Shown piece by piece: positions 42,101-51,462 of a DNA stretch of 64,000 nt; the first letter of the stretch is position 1, and every line of letters begins with the position of its first letter. The notes below the pieces were generated by a model, which did not search any database, had not been told where the DNA came from, and saw only the letters and a list, made by a program, of their open reading frames with translations. Source of the DNA: Chryseobacterium sp. ON_d1 (GTDB lineage: Bacteria > Bacteroidota > Bacteroidia > Flavobacteriales > Weeksellaceae); NCBI RefSeq assembly GCF_006829085.1, contig NZ_BJTC01000012.1, positions 76,232 through 140,231 of the forward strand, in the 5' to 3' direction. Made by a program: the position numbers and the translations under genes.

Positions 42101-45100
42101 ATGAAAAAAATTCTACTGGCTTTTTGCACTTTCCTTTGTTTATTTGTCAATGCACAATTGGATACTGAACATTGGATCGCTCCTATGTCTGCAAGTAACC
42201 TGCTTGGAACCCCCAAAGGATATCTTTACCTTTCAACCAATGAGATAACGCCCTTTTCTGTACAGGTATATAATAACAACAATGTAATTTCTACAGTCCA
42301 GGTAAGTAAAGGAAATCCTGTACAGGTAACCATCCCCAATAATATGATGATTGCTTCTACCCCAACCTCTTTGTTTACCTCTACTTCAATGGGTTTATAT
42401 GTAAAAGGAATTAAAAAATTCTTCGCGAGTTATAGATTTACTGTACAGGACCAGGCTGAATTTGTTACTTCAAAAGGACTAGCCGGACTTGGGAAAACCT
42501 TCTTTGTAGGAATGGCTCCTAATACAACTGCTAAACCTTATGTAAACTCAACAATCGGAGTAACTGCTACGGAAGACAATACTACAGTCACTGTATCAGG
42601 ATACAATCCAGGAGTTGTTTTTTCTGACGGTATCTCAGCTACTTCAAGAACTTTCACCATCAATAAAGGAAAATCATACATCCTTGAAGCCCAGAGTAAC
42701 CTTAATCCTAATAACTTAACAGGATTGGTAGGCGCAAAAATTGTTGCCAATAAGCCCGTTTCTGTCACCAATGGAAACTTCAACAGTATCTATACAACTC
42801 AAAACAATACCAACGTAGATGTATTGATGGATCAGGCAGTTCCTGTGGAAAGACTAGGAAAAGATTTTGTAATGGTAAAAGGGAATGGCCCTGCCAATTC
42901 AGGAATGGAAGCAGCTGTAGTGGTTGCAACGCAAAGTAATACCAAACTTACCGTAAATGGAAATCTTCTGAATAATGTCACACTGAATGCGGGACAATAT
43001 TATGTGATTCAGGGAACTAACTATATCAACCAAGGGAACGGAAATTACAATATGAGTATTTCAGCCAGTAATAATGTTTATGTATATCAGCTTCTAGCCG
43101 GAACATCTTCAGGTACTGTTTATGCTACAGGAGGAATGAATTTTATCCCACCATTAAGCTGTTTTTTACCTAAAGAAATCAACGAAATCGGATTTATCAA
43201 TAAAATAGGTACTGATACATTCAACACCAGACTTAATATCATTACCCAATCAGGAGCTGCAGTAAATATTAATGGAAATCCAATTGCTGCCGGTACCGGA
43301 CCGGCACCCGTAGCAGGAAATCCGAATTGGGTCACTTATTCCATTCCGAGCGTAACGGGAAATATAACAGTTACCTCTACAAAACCTGTTACAGCAGGTA
43401 TTGCCGCAGGAAATGGAGCTGTGGGATATGGTGGATATTTCGCCGGTTTTTCTTCAGTTCCGGTTATCACAAAAAACGGAGACTGTTATAATGGAGTTCA
43501 GCTTTCTGTAGAAACCGGTTATGATGCTTATCAATGGTATCTGAACGGAATTCTTATTCCCGGAGCAACATCACCTGCTATTAATCCGGACCTGTACGGT
43601 TCCGGGATATATACTTGCTATATCACCAGAACCAATTGCGAGTCAAGACTTACCGCAGAATATGATTATACTGTATGCCCACCAATCACAACCACAACTT
43701 ATGATATCGGATCATGCAACACAAAAACCATCAACCCCGTATTTACCAGTTCCAGTCAGAGCATTGATCCGTCCAATACCACTATTATTGTACAGCCAAC
43801 CAATGGAACCGTAAGTGTGAACCCTACAACCGGACAAATCATATATACTCCTAATACAGGTAATACAGCAAATATTACTGACGCCTTTACCTATTATATC
43901 CAGGGAACCGGAACTCCTGCTGCTTTTGAGTATTTTAAGATTATAATAAACACCCATTCCTTTCAGGTAAACAACGTCTCACTTACCAGCTGTGCAGCAT
44001 CTAATGGAAATGGAACATTCAATCTAACAACAGCTAATGTAACCCTGGAACCCGGTACTACAACAAATTATTTTACAAATACGAATCTGACGGGTCAGAT
44101 TACCAATCCAACGGCTTATTCTGGTCAGTCAGGGACAGTTTATGCCAATATAACATCTGTATATGGATGTTCTCAGCTAGCCATCATCACATTAAATACC
44201 TATCCTACTCCAAACCTTACTACAAGTAATTTCAATGCCAATATTTGCGATGAAAACTTTGATGGTGCTGCAAGTGTTAATTTTATCAATGTAACGCCGC
44301 AAATTGTAACTAATCCTGCAAGCTTTACAGTACAATATTACCTTAACCAGGCCGATGCCAATGCTGGAAACAGCAATACACTTCCAGCAAACTGGATTTT
44401 TACAGCTAATACAACAGTATATGTAAGAGTAACCGGTATTGCTGGAGAATGCCCTCCTGCTTTGGGACAAATCAACTTCACAATAGGAAATAAAATTCCT
44501 TTGATAACCAATAATGGACAGGCCGATATCTGTGATAATGATATTAGTGGTACTGAAGCTATAAATCTTAATAACTATAAAAATTTATTCACAACAGATC
44601 CAGGGGTTATCTTATCATTCTATACTTCACTGGCCAATGCTCAGGCGGGCCTGAATCCTATCCCATCAAATCAAACACTTAACACCTCTGCCAGTGTCTT
44701 TTATGTGAGGTTTCAAAGCAGTACTGCATGTCCTAATACTGCTGTTTTAACTCTTAATCTGAAAACACCTAAAAAATCAACCAAACTGAATGATCAGGTA
44801 ATCTGTTCCAATGAAAAAATAATGCTGGATGCCGGCCCCGGATTTACTTCATATCTATGGAATACCGGTGCTACTTCTCCAGATATTTCTGCAGGAACCG
44901 GAACTTATTATGTAGATCTTGGCTTCAACGGATGTATATACCGTCAGTATGCACATGTTACAGCTTCACAGGCTCCCGCTATTACCAAAGTGGATGTTAC
45001 AGGAACTACGGCAACAGTATTTGTAACCGGAGGAACAGCTCCTTATAAATATTCATTGAACGACTTTGATTATCAACCTTCTAACGTTTTCACAGGATTA

Positions 45101-45451
45101 TCAAGAGGCCTGCATACGGTATATGTATTAGGCTCCGATGGATGTAGCCATGTTACCAAAGAATTTTTAGTCCTTAATCTTATTAATACCATTACCCCTA
45201 ATGGAGACGGAATTAATGATATTCTTAACTATTCAGAACTCAGAATAAAACGGAATGTCACCATTGAAGTAGCTGACCGATATGGAGCTTCTGTATATAA
45301 GTCATCTGACAAGAACTATACATGGGATGGAAAATCAAACGGACGAAATCTTCCTACGGGAACCTACTGGTATATTATCCGATGGAACGAGCCCGACACT
45401 CAATTACCAGTTTCATATTCAGGATGGCTTTTAATTAAAAATAGAGAGTAA
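42101..45451 (+). CDS. Giant secreted protein with IgGFc-binding-like N-terminus and gliding-motility C-terminal domain, copy A
   Basis: The 1116-residue protein has a signal peptide (MKKILLAFCTFLCLFVNAQ). Residues about 20-455 resemble the IgGFc-binding N-terminal domain, with ATEDNTTVTVSGYNPGVVF and GAKIVANKPVSVTNGNFN. Then come an Ig-like module (AYQWYLNGILIPGATS), a VQPTNGTVSVNPTTGQIIY module, two extra Cys-led repeats, LDAGPGFTSYLWNTGATS, and a type IX secretion sorting domain (about 1030-1116: NTITPNGDGINDI to GWLLIKNRE). It should be exported by the Por machinery to the surface as an adhesin. TAAATTTG at 42074-42081 is a -7 element. Confidence 0.9.
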   Translation: MKKILLAFCTFLCLFVNAQLDTEHWIAPMSASNLLGTPKGYLYLSTNEITPFSVQVYNNNNVISTVQVSKGNPVQVTIPNNMMIASTPTSLFTSTSMGLYVKGIKKFFASYRFTVQDQAEFVTSKGLAGLGKTFFVGMAPNTTAKPYVNSTIGVTATEDNTTVTVSGYNPGVVFSDGISATSRTFTINKGKSYILEAQSNLNPNNLTGLVGAKIVANKPVSVTNGNFNSIYTTQNNTNVDVLMDQAVPVERLGKDFVMVKGNGPANSGMEAAVVVATQSNTKLTVNGNLLNNVTLNAGQYYVIQGTNYINQGNGNYNMSISASNNVYVYQLLAGTSSGTVYATGGMNFIPPLSCFLPKEINEIGFINKIGTDTFNTRLNIITQSGAAVNINGNPIAAGTGPAPVAGNPNWVTYSIPSVTGNITVTSTKPVTAGIAAGNGAVGYGGYFAGFSSVPVITKNGDCYNGVQLSVETGYDAYQWYLNGILIPGATSPAINPDLYGSGIYTCYITRTNCESRLTAEYDYTVCPPITTTTYDIGSCNTKTINPVFTSSSQSIDPSNTTIIVQPTNGTVSVNPTTGQIIYTPNTGNTANITDAFTYYIQGTGTPAAFEYFKIIINTHSFQVNNVSLTSCAASNGNGTFNLTTANVTLEPGTTTNYFTNTNLTGQITNPTAYSGQSGTVYANITSVYGCSQLAIITLNTYPTPNLTTSNFNANICDENFDGAASVNFINVTPQIVTNPASFTVQYYLNQADANAGNSNTLPANWIFTANTTVYVRVTGIAGECPPALGQINFTIGNKIPLITNNGQADICDNDISGTEAINLNNYKNLFTTDPGVILSFYTSLANAQAGLNPIPSNQTLNTSASVFYVRFQSSTACPNTAVLTLNLKTPKKSTKLNDQVICSNEKIMLDAGPGFTSYLWNTGATSPDISAGTGTYYVDLGFNGCIYRQYAHVTASQAPAITKVDVTGTTATVFVTGGTAPYKYSLNDFDYQPSNVFTGLSRGLHTVYVLGSDGCSHVTKEFLVLNLINTITPNGDGINDILNYSELRIKRNVTIEVADRYGASVYKSSDKNYTWDGKSNGRNLPTGTYWYIIRWNEPDTQLPVSYSGWLLIKNRE

Positions 45452-45530
45452 TTTTTTAACATTTATTTAAATTTTATTAAAAGTATTTCATTTTTTATTT
45501 TATTTTTGTAGAAATCCTAATTCCATACAC

Positions 45531-48356
45531 ATGAAAAGATTTCTACTCAGTCTGGTATTAATTTTTTTGACAATTAATACGCTCTTTGCACAAAGGGACA
45601 CCGAGCACTGGATCGCTCCTTATTATGACAGTTACGGAGGTTATAACAACATGGTATATCTTTCCACTGACTCACCAACCCCCTTTGATGTGACGATCTA
45701 TAACAACAATGCTGTGGTTACTACAGTTACCATCAGCAAAGGTAATCCTCAAACTTATAAGGTTGCCAACAATCTTATTTCCACAGGTACAACAACTGAT
45801 GCTTTCACTGTGGGTAATAAAGGACTTTATCTGAAAGGAGCAAAACCTTTCTACTGCAGTTTAAGACTTGCCCAGGATATCCATGGGGAAGTTATTACCA
45901 GTAAAGGAAAAGCCGGAATTGGAAAAACATTTTTTGTTGCTCAAAGCCCTAATACAGACACCAACAGTTTTTACAACTTTACAGCCGGTATCCTGGCTAC
46001 TGAAGATAATACCAGTGTAACAGTAACATGGAACCCTACTGCAGGAGTAGTTTTTATCAACGGAACTCCTACCAGTAATTCTCATACTTTTACATTACAG
46101 AAAGGACAATCTTTTATTTTCGCAGGCTCTGGTTCTCAATCGGCTAATAAAACCGGCTTCATAGGAGCTAAAGTGGTTGCAGACAAACCTGTAACTCTTA
46201 CCAATGGAAGCTGCAACGGTAACTTTTCAACACCAACATCCGGTACAGATCCTATTTTGGACCAATCAGTTCCGGTAGACAGACTTGGAAATACGTTTGC
46301 CATGGTAAAAACCAGATCTACAGCCCCCAATCTGAATATGGAAGGAGGACTTATTATTGCAACGGAAGATAATACTGAAGTATACCTGAATGGAGGCACT
46401 ACTCCAGTAGCGACCCTTGCTTCAGGACAATGGTATAGAATCAACGAAACGAGTTATGTGGCACAAGGCACTTTGGGACATTCCAATATGTTTATTTCCA
46501 CTACTAAAAATGTATATCTTTATCAGTTTATAGGAATTGGCTCCAATGCAGCAACTAATGGGTTTAACTATATCCCGCCATTAAACTGTTTCCTGCCAAG
46601 AAAAATTGATGAAATCGGAAAAATTAATGAGATGCCTCTTGGCCCAGGTGGAACAAGTGTGACGCAAGGCGACTTAATTGTAAAATTAAATATTCTAACG
46701 GAGGCGGGTGCTACAGTGCTTGTAAACGACAATCCAGTTGCCGTTTCAGACGGCCCATATCCATTAACAGGAAACAGTAACTGGGTTACCTACGGAATAA
46801 CAGGAGTAACAGGAAATATTAAGATCACTTCTACCAAAGCTGTAACCGCCGGTATCAATGGAGGATATAGTACTGCAGGATATGGTGGATATTTCGCAGG
46901 ATTCTCATCCATTCCTGTTATTGCTAAAAAAGCAGGAGAATGTGTTCCGGGAATCATTCTTGAAGTAGACGACGGATATGAAACATATCAATGGTTCCGT
47001 GAAGGAGTAGCTATTCCTGGTGCCACTACTTATACATATACACCTACACAGTCAGGTAACTATACTGTAAAGGTAACCATGGGAACATGTCCTCCTGTGA
47101 CAACTCCTGTCTATAAAGTACAAAACTGTTTAAAAGAAACGACACAAGCACTTAATGCCTGTTCTACAAAAATCATAACTCCTGCATTTACTTCTTCCAC
47201 ACAAACTGTGGTTCCAAGTACAGTAGTAATTTTAACTCCTCCTACAAAAGGAACAGCTGTAGTGAATCCAAACGGAACAATTACTTACAATCCCAACCCC
47301 GGATATTTAGGACCGGACAAAATCATTTATAAATTCTGTGGAAACTCAGTTGAGTTTACAGATTGTGAGCAGGTAACATTAAATCTTACTGTAGTACCAT
47401 TTATTGTAACGGATACATCTATTAAGGCATGCTGGTATGACGTAGCTCCTTATGCTTATTTTGATCTTACAAAAGCTAAGGTAACAGACTATAACGCTGT
47501 TGTAAAAAAATACTACCGTACACTGAATGATCTTACTGCAGGGATTAATGAAATTACAACTCCGGAAAACTTCCCTTCAACAGGAGGATTTGTATATGTA
47601 AAAGTAACCACCGCTGAAGGGTGTACGGCAAATGCTAAAATTGAATTAATTGTACTTCCAATCAAAAAATCGCCGGTTCTGGTAGATCAGTATATCTGTA
47701 TGGATGCTAAGACTAACCTGGATGCAGGCCCTGGATATGATTCATACCAATGGAGTACGGGTGCTACCACTTCAGGTATCAGAGATGTAGGTGTTGGAGA
47801 ATATACAGTAGTTCTTGGCAAAAGCGGATGTTTCCTTACACAGACAGTAAGGGTTAAAAAAGTTGAAGATCCGGTAATCCAAACCATTGAGATCAATAAT
47901 AATACAGCAACAGTAATTGTAAATGGAGGCAAAGCCCCTTATAAATACGCTGTTGACGGAACTGCCACCTGGCAGGATTCGAGTACCTTCACAGGTTTAA
48001 CAAGGGGACAGCACACATTCTATGTAAAGGATGCCTATAACTGTACTCCAGTAGCTGTAGAAGTTACGGTTCCTAATCTGTTAAATGCTATTACGCCTAA
48101 TGGAGATAATGTAAATGATTATATAGATTACAGTGAACTGGCTTATAAAGAAAATCTTTCTTTTGTAGTATATGACAGATATGGAAATATGGTATTTACC
48201 GGAAATAAGTTCAACAACTTCAGATGGGACGGAAAACACTTTGATAAGAAATTAGGAACAGGAACATACTGGTATCATATCACGTGGAATGAGTCCAACC
48301 AAGAAAAGACTCCAATAAAATATACTGGCTGGATTCTTGTTAAAAACAGAGAGTAA
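45531..48356 (+). CDS. Giant secreted protein, same family, copy B (short form)
   Basis: The 941-residue protein begins with a signal peptide (to LFAQ) and RDTEHWIAPY. It has the same IgGFc-like region (KAGIGKTFFVAQSPN, ATEDNTSVTVTWNPTAG, GAKVVADKPVTLTNGSCNG, LDQSVPVDRLGNTFAMVK), an Ig-like module (YQWFREGVAIPGATT), LDAGPGYDSYQWSTGATTSG and the sorting domain (NAITPNGDNVNDYIDYSE to GWILVKNRE). It lacks the two Cys-led repeats of copies A and D. It lies 79 bases after copy A with no clear terminator between, so A and B may be co-transcribed; TATTTTTG at 45501-45508 is also a possible -7 element. Confidence 0.9.
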   Translation: MKRFLLSLVLIFLTINTLFAQRDTEHWIAPYYDSYGGYNNMVYLSTDSPTPFDVTIYNNNAVVTTVTISKGNPQTYKVANNLISTGTTTDAFTVGNKGLYLKGAKPFYCSLRLAQDIHGEVITSKGKAGIGKTFFVAQSPNTDTNSFYNFTAGILATEDNTSVTVTWNPTAGVVFINGTPTSNSHTFTLQKGQSFIFAGSGSQSANKTGFIGAKVVADKPVTLTNGSCNGNFSTPTSGTDPILDQSVPVDRLGNTFAMVKTRSTAPNLNMEGGLIIATEDNTEVYLNGGTTPVATLASGQWYRINETSYVAQGTLGHSNMFISTTKNVYLYQFIGIGSNAATNGFNYIPPLNCFLPRKIDEIGKINEMPLGPGGTSVTQGDLIVKLNILTEAGATVLVNDNPVAVSDGPYPLTGNSNWVTYGITGVTGNIKITSTKAVTAGINGGYSTAGYGGYFAGFSSIPVIAKKAGECVPGIILEVDDGYETYQWFREGVAIPGATTYTYTPTQSGNYTVKVTMGTCPPVTTPVYKVQNCLKETTQALNACSTKIITPAFTSSTQTVVPSTVVILTPPTKGTAVVNPNGTITYNPNPGYLGPDKIIYKFCGNSVEFTDCEQVTLNLTVVPFIVTDTSIKACWYDVAPYAYFDLTKAKVTDYNAVVKKYYRTLNDLTAGINEITTPENFPSTGGFVYVKVTTAEGCTANAKIELIVLPIKKSPVLVDQYICMDAKTNLDAGPGYDSYQWSTGATTSGIRDVGVGEYTVVLGKSGCFLTQTVRVKKVEDPVIQTIEINNNTATVIVNGGKAPYKYAVDGTATWQDSSTFTGLTRGQHTFYVKDAYNCTPVAVEVTVPNLLNAITPNGDNVNDYIDYSELAYKENLSFVVYDRYGNMVFTGNKFNNFRWDGKHFDKKLGTGTYWYHITWNESNQEKTPIKYTGWILVKNRE

Positions 48357-48380
48357 TAATTAGTTTAAAGCTATATTTAT

Positions 48381-48413
48381 AAGCCACGATTATAAAATCG
48401 TGGCTTATTTTTA
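48381..48413 (+). terminator. Terminator after copy B
   Basis: AAGCCACGAT pairs with ATCGTGGCTT, followed by a T-rich run. The stem is nearly the same as that after copy C, suggesting it was duplicated with the gene. Confidence 0.8.
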
Positions 48414-48496
48414 TCACATTAATACTAAATACATTAAATATTTTAACAATTAATCAATTATTCTTTTATTTTTGTAAAAACTCTAATTAAATATCC

Positions 48497-51349
48497 ATGA
48501 AGAAAACTCTATCGATTTTTCTGTTATTTTTTGTTTCAAGCTATATGCTTTTTGCTCAAAGAGATACAGAACACTGGTTCGCTCCCATGGCTGCCAGATC
48601 TCCCAAAGTGGTAACCCCGATGCAGGCCCTTTATTTTTCTACAGATTCTGCAACTCCGTTTACAGTAGACATCTATAGTAATAATACTGTATTAGGTACT
48701 GTAACAATCAGCAAAGGTTCTCCACAGACATTTAATATCCCATTAAACAGAATGGTTGCGACAACCAATGGAGAATTATTCGCACCGGGAAATAAAGGAT
48801 TGTATACCAAAGGTTCCAAACCCTATTTTGTTACTTACAGATTTTCAGTAAGCCAGCATGGGGAAATATTGACATCAAAAGGGAAAGCCGGAATTGGTAC
48901 AAAATTCTACGCAGTTACTGCTCCTATTGAAGAGCTTAACAGTGAGTATAATTTCACAACAGGAATTCTTGCAACAGAAGACAATACTAAGGTAACGGTT
49001 TCCAATTACTCTCCCAACATTGTATTTACGAACGGATGGACCGGAGTTACCAATCCTACCCTTACATTTACATTAAACAAAGGGCAATCTTACATTATTG
49101 AAGGTATAGGTGATAAAACAGTAAATAAAGAAGCTTTCATTGGGGCCAAAATAGAAGCTGACAAGCCAATATCGGTGACCAATGGAAATTTCAACGGACA
49201 GTTTGCTATGGCCGCCGGAGGTTCCTATCAGGGATCTGATATTATTATGGACCAGTCTGTTCCGGTAGACCGGCTAGGAAATGAATTTGTAGTTGTAAAA
49301 GGAAACGGAGACATTGGCAGAAGAATGGAAGATGCCCTTATTGTTGCTACAGAAGGAGGAACACAGGTATACATCAATAACGGCACAACACCAGCAGCAA
49401 CATTGGCTGAGGGTGAAAGCTACAGAGTGAATAAAATCAGTAATACCAACTATATCAACCAAGGGAATGAACATTACAATATGTACATCAGAACCACAAA
49501 GAATGTATATGTATATCAGCTGATGGCAGGTGTTGGAGCCAGCAATGCGACACTTGGGTTCAATTATATTCCCCCATTAAACTGTTATCTTCCAAGAAAA
49601 ATTGATGAAATTGGAAAAATCAAAGACCTTCCTTATTCTACAACTTTGTCCGGGCACGTCGTAAAACTGAATATCCTGACAGAAGCAGGAGCCACAGTTA
49701 CCATAAACGGAGGTCCTTTACTTCCCTCCTATGGTCCTTACCAGGTGACAGGAACTCCAAACTGGGTTTCTTATTCCGTCCCGGATATTACAGGAAATGT
49801 TACTATTAACTCTACAAAAGCTGTCACTGCAGGTATTTCAGGTGGAAGTGGTGTTGTGGGATATGGCGGATATTTTGCAGGATTCTCCTCAATCCCTGTT
49901 ATCGCCAAACAAAATGGTGATTGCATTCCGGGAATTGTACTGGAAGTTGATGACAGCTTTGACACTTACCAATGGTATAAGGAAAACAATCCTATCCCCG
50001 GCGCAACAAGCCACTCATACACACCTACTCAATCTGGAAATTATACCGTAAGAATTACGGTAGGATCATGCCCACCAGTAATTACACCTGTATATAAAGT
50101 ATATACCTGCCTTAAGAAAACCACAATAAATGATACAGTATGTGACGGGGTAAAACAGATTGTACCAACATTCTCCAGCTCTACACAAACTGTAGTACCG
50201 GGAACAGTAACCATACTGACACCTCCTGCTAATGGAAATGCGGTTATTGATCCTGTGACAGGAGTGATTAGCTATGCACCGGCTTATGGCTATATAGGAC
50301 CGGATAAAATTGTTTATAAATTCTGTGGAAACAATCCTGATTTTACAGACTGTGAAGAAGTCACTCTGAATCTGACAGTTTCTGAAAGTCCTGTGGTAAA
50401 TGACGCATTAATCAGAACCTGCTTCCTGGAAGCTAATCCTGCCACCGGATTATTTAATCTTATAAATGTCAGCGTAACCTTAGCTACAGGAGTTACAAAG
50501 AAATACTACCCTTCTCTTGCAGATGCACATGCCGGAACAAACGAAATTTTAACCCCATCAAATTACATTGCTCCGAATGGTGTTGTTTATATAAAAGTAA
50601 TCAATGCGAACGGATGTTACAGGGTGGCCATGGTAACACTGGTTGTTCTTCCGCCTGTAAAATCCGATGTACTGGCAGATAAAATTATCTGTATGGAAGG
50701 AAAAACAACCCTTGATGCAGGACCAGGATTTAAAAGTTACGAATGGAGTACCGGTGCTACAACTCAAACTATCAAAAATGTAGGAGTAGGAGTATATTGG
50801 GTAAAACTGAAAACCGGAGAATGTATCACCACGCAGACAGTAAAAGTGTACGCTTCTGAACAGCCCGTTATCTCCAATATTGATATTTCAAACAATACCG
50901 TAACAGTAAATGTTATAGGAGGTACCCCTCCATATAAATACTCAATGGATAATATCAACTGGCAGGATTCTAATATCTTCACCAATATTTCAAGAGGAAA
51001 TGCCAGCATATATGTGAAAGACGACTATAATTGTGAACCCATCAAAGTAGATATCACAATCCCAAATCTGATCAACGTGATTACCCCTAATAATGATGGA
51101 GTAAATGACTTGGTAGATTACTCTTCACTAGCCATTAAAAACAATCTTGTATTTAACATTTTTGATCGATATGGAAGCAAGATCTTCCAGGCAGATAAAA
51201 CCAACGGTTATAAGTGGAATGGAACTACTGACGGAAACAAAAGAGTACCAACAGGAAACTACTGGTATGAAGTTGGCTGGAACGAACCCAATGCCAGACA
51301 AACCCCAATAAAATTCACAGGTTGGATTATGGTAAAAAACCGGGAGTAA
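48497..51349 (+). CDS. Giant secreted protein, same family, copy C (short form)
   Basis: The 950-residue protein has a signal peptide (to LFAQ), RDTEHWFAPM, the IgGFc-like region (ATEDNTKVTVSNYSPNIVF, LNKGQSYIIEGIGD, GAKIEADKPISVTNGNFNG, MDQSVPVDRLGNEFVVVKG), an Ig-like module (YQWYKENNPIPGATS), PPANGNAVIDPVTGVISYAP, LDAGPGFKSYEWSTGATTQT and a C-terminal sorting domain (NVITPNNDGVNDLVDYSS to GWIMVKNRE). Its layout matches copy B most closely. TATTTTTG at 48467-48474 is a -7 element and a terminator follows. Confidence 0.9.
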   Translation: MKKTLSIFLLFFVSSYMLFAQRDTEHWFAPMAARSPKVVTPMQALYFSTDSATPFTVDIYSNNTVLGTVTISKGSPQTFNIPLNRMVATTNGELFAPGNKGLYTKGSKPYFVTYRFSVSQHGEILTSKGKAGIGTKFYAVTAPIEELNSEYNFTTGILATEDNTKVTVSNYSPNIVFTNGWTGVTNPTLTFTLNKGQSYIIEGIGDKTVNKEAFIGAKIEADKPISVTNGNFNGQFAMAAGGSYQGSDIIMDQSVPVDRLGNEFVVVKGNGDIGRRMEDALIVATEGGTQVYINNGTTPAATLAEGESYRVNKISNTNYINQGNEHYNMYIRTTKNVYVYQLMAGVGASNATLGFNYIPPLNCYLPRKIDEIGKIKDLPYSTTLSGHVVKLNILTEAGATVTINGGPLLPSYGPYQVTGTPNWVSYSVPDITGNVTINSTKAVTAGISGGSGVVGYGGYFAGFSSIPVIAKQNGDCIPGIVLEVDDSFDTYQWYKENNPIPGATSHSYTPTQSGNYTVRITVGSCPPVITPVYKVYTCLKKTTINDTVCDGVKQIVPTFSSSTQTVVPGTVTILTPPANGNAVIDPVTGVISYAPAYGYIGPDKIVYKFCGNNPDFTDCEEVTLNLTVSESPVVNDALIRTCFLEANPATGLFNLINVSVTLATGVTKKYYPSLADAHAGTNEILTPSNYIAPNGVVYIKVINANGCYRVAMVTLVVLPPVKSDVLADKIICMEGKTTLDAGPGFKSYEWSTGATTQTIKNVGVGVYWVKLKTGECITTQTVKVYASEQPVISNIDISNNTVTVNVIGGTPPYKYSMDNINWQDSNIFTNISRGNASIYVKDDYNCEPIKVDITIPNLINVITPNNDGVNDLVDYSSLAIKNNLVFNIFDRYGSKIFQADKTNGYKWNGTTDGNKRVPTGNYWYEVGWNEPNARQTPIKFTGWIMVKNRE

Positions 51350-51368
51350 TTTGGCCGATATAAATTTT

Positions 51369-51401
51369 AAAAGCTACGATGTTTAAATCGTGGCTTTTTT
51401 T
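51369..51401 (+). terminator. Terminator after copy C
   Basis: AAAAGCTACGAT pairs with ATCGTGGCTTTT (one G-T pair), followed by Ts; a close relative of the terminator after copy B. Confidence 0.82.
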
Positions 51402-51462
51402 ATTCTGTTTTCAAAAATTTAATACTTTTTATTATTAAATTTGTGGGAAAGACTACTGCTGA

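Noticed and set aside
46460..46480. TGGCAC-containing sigma-54-like string inside adhesin copy B
   Set aside because: The GG-N10-GC spacing is not met and it is within coding sequence.
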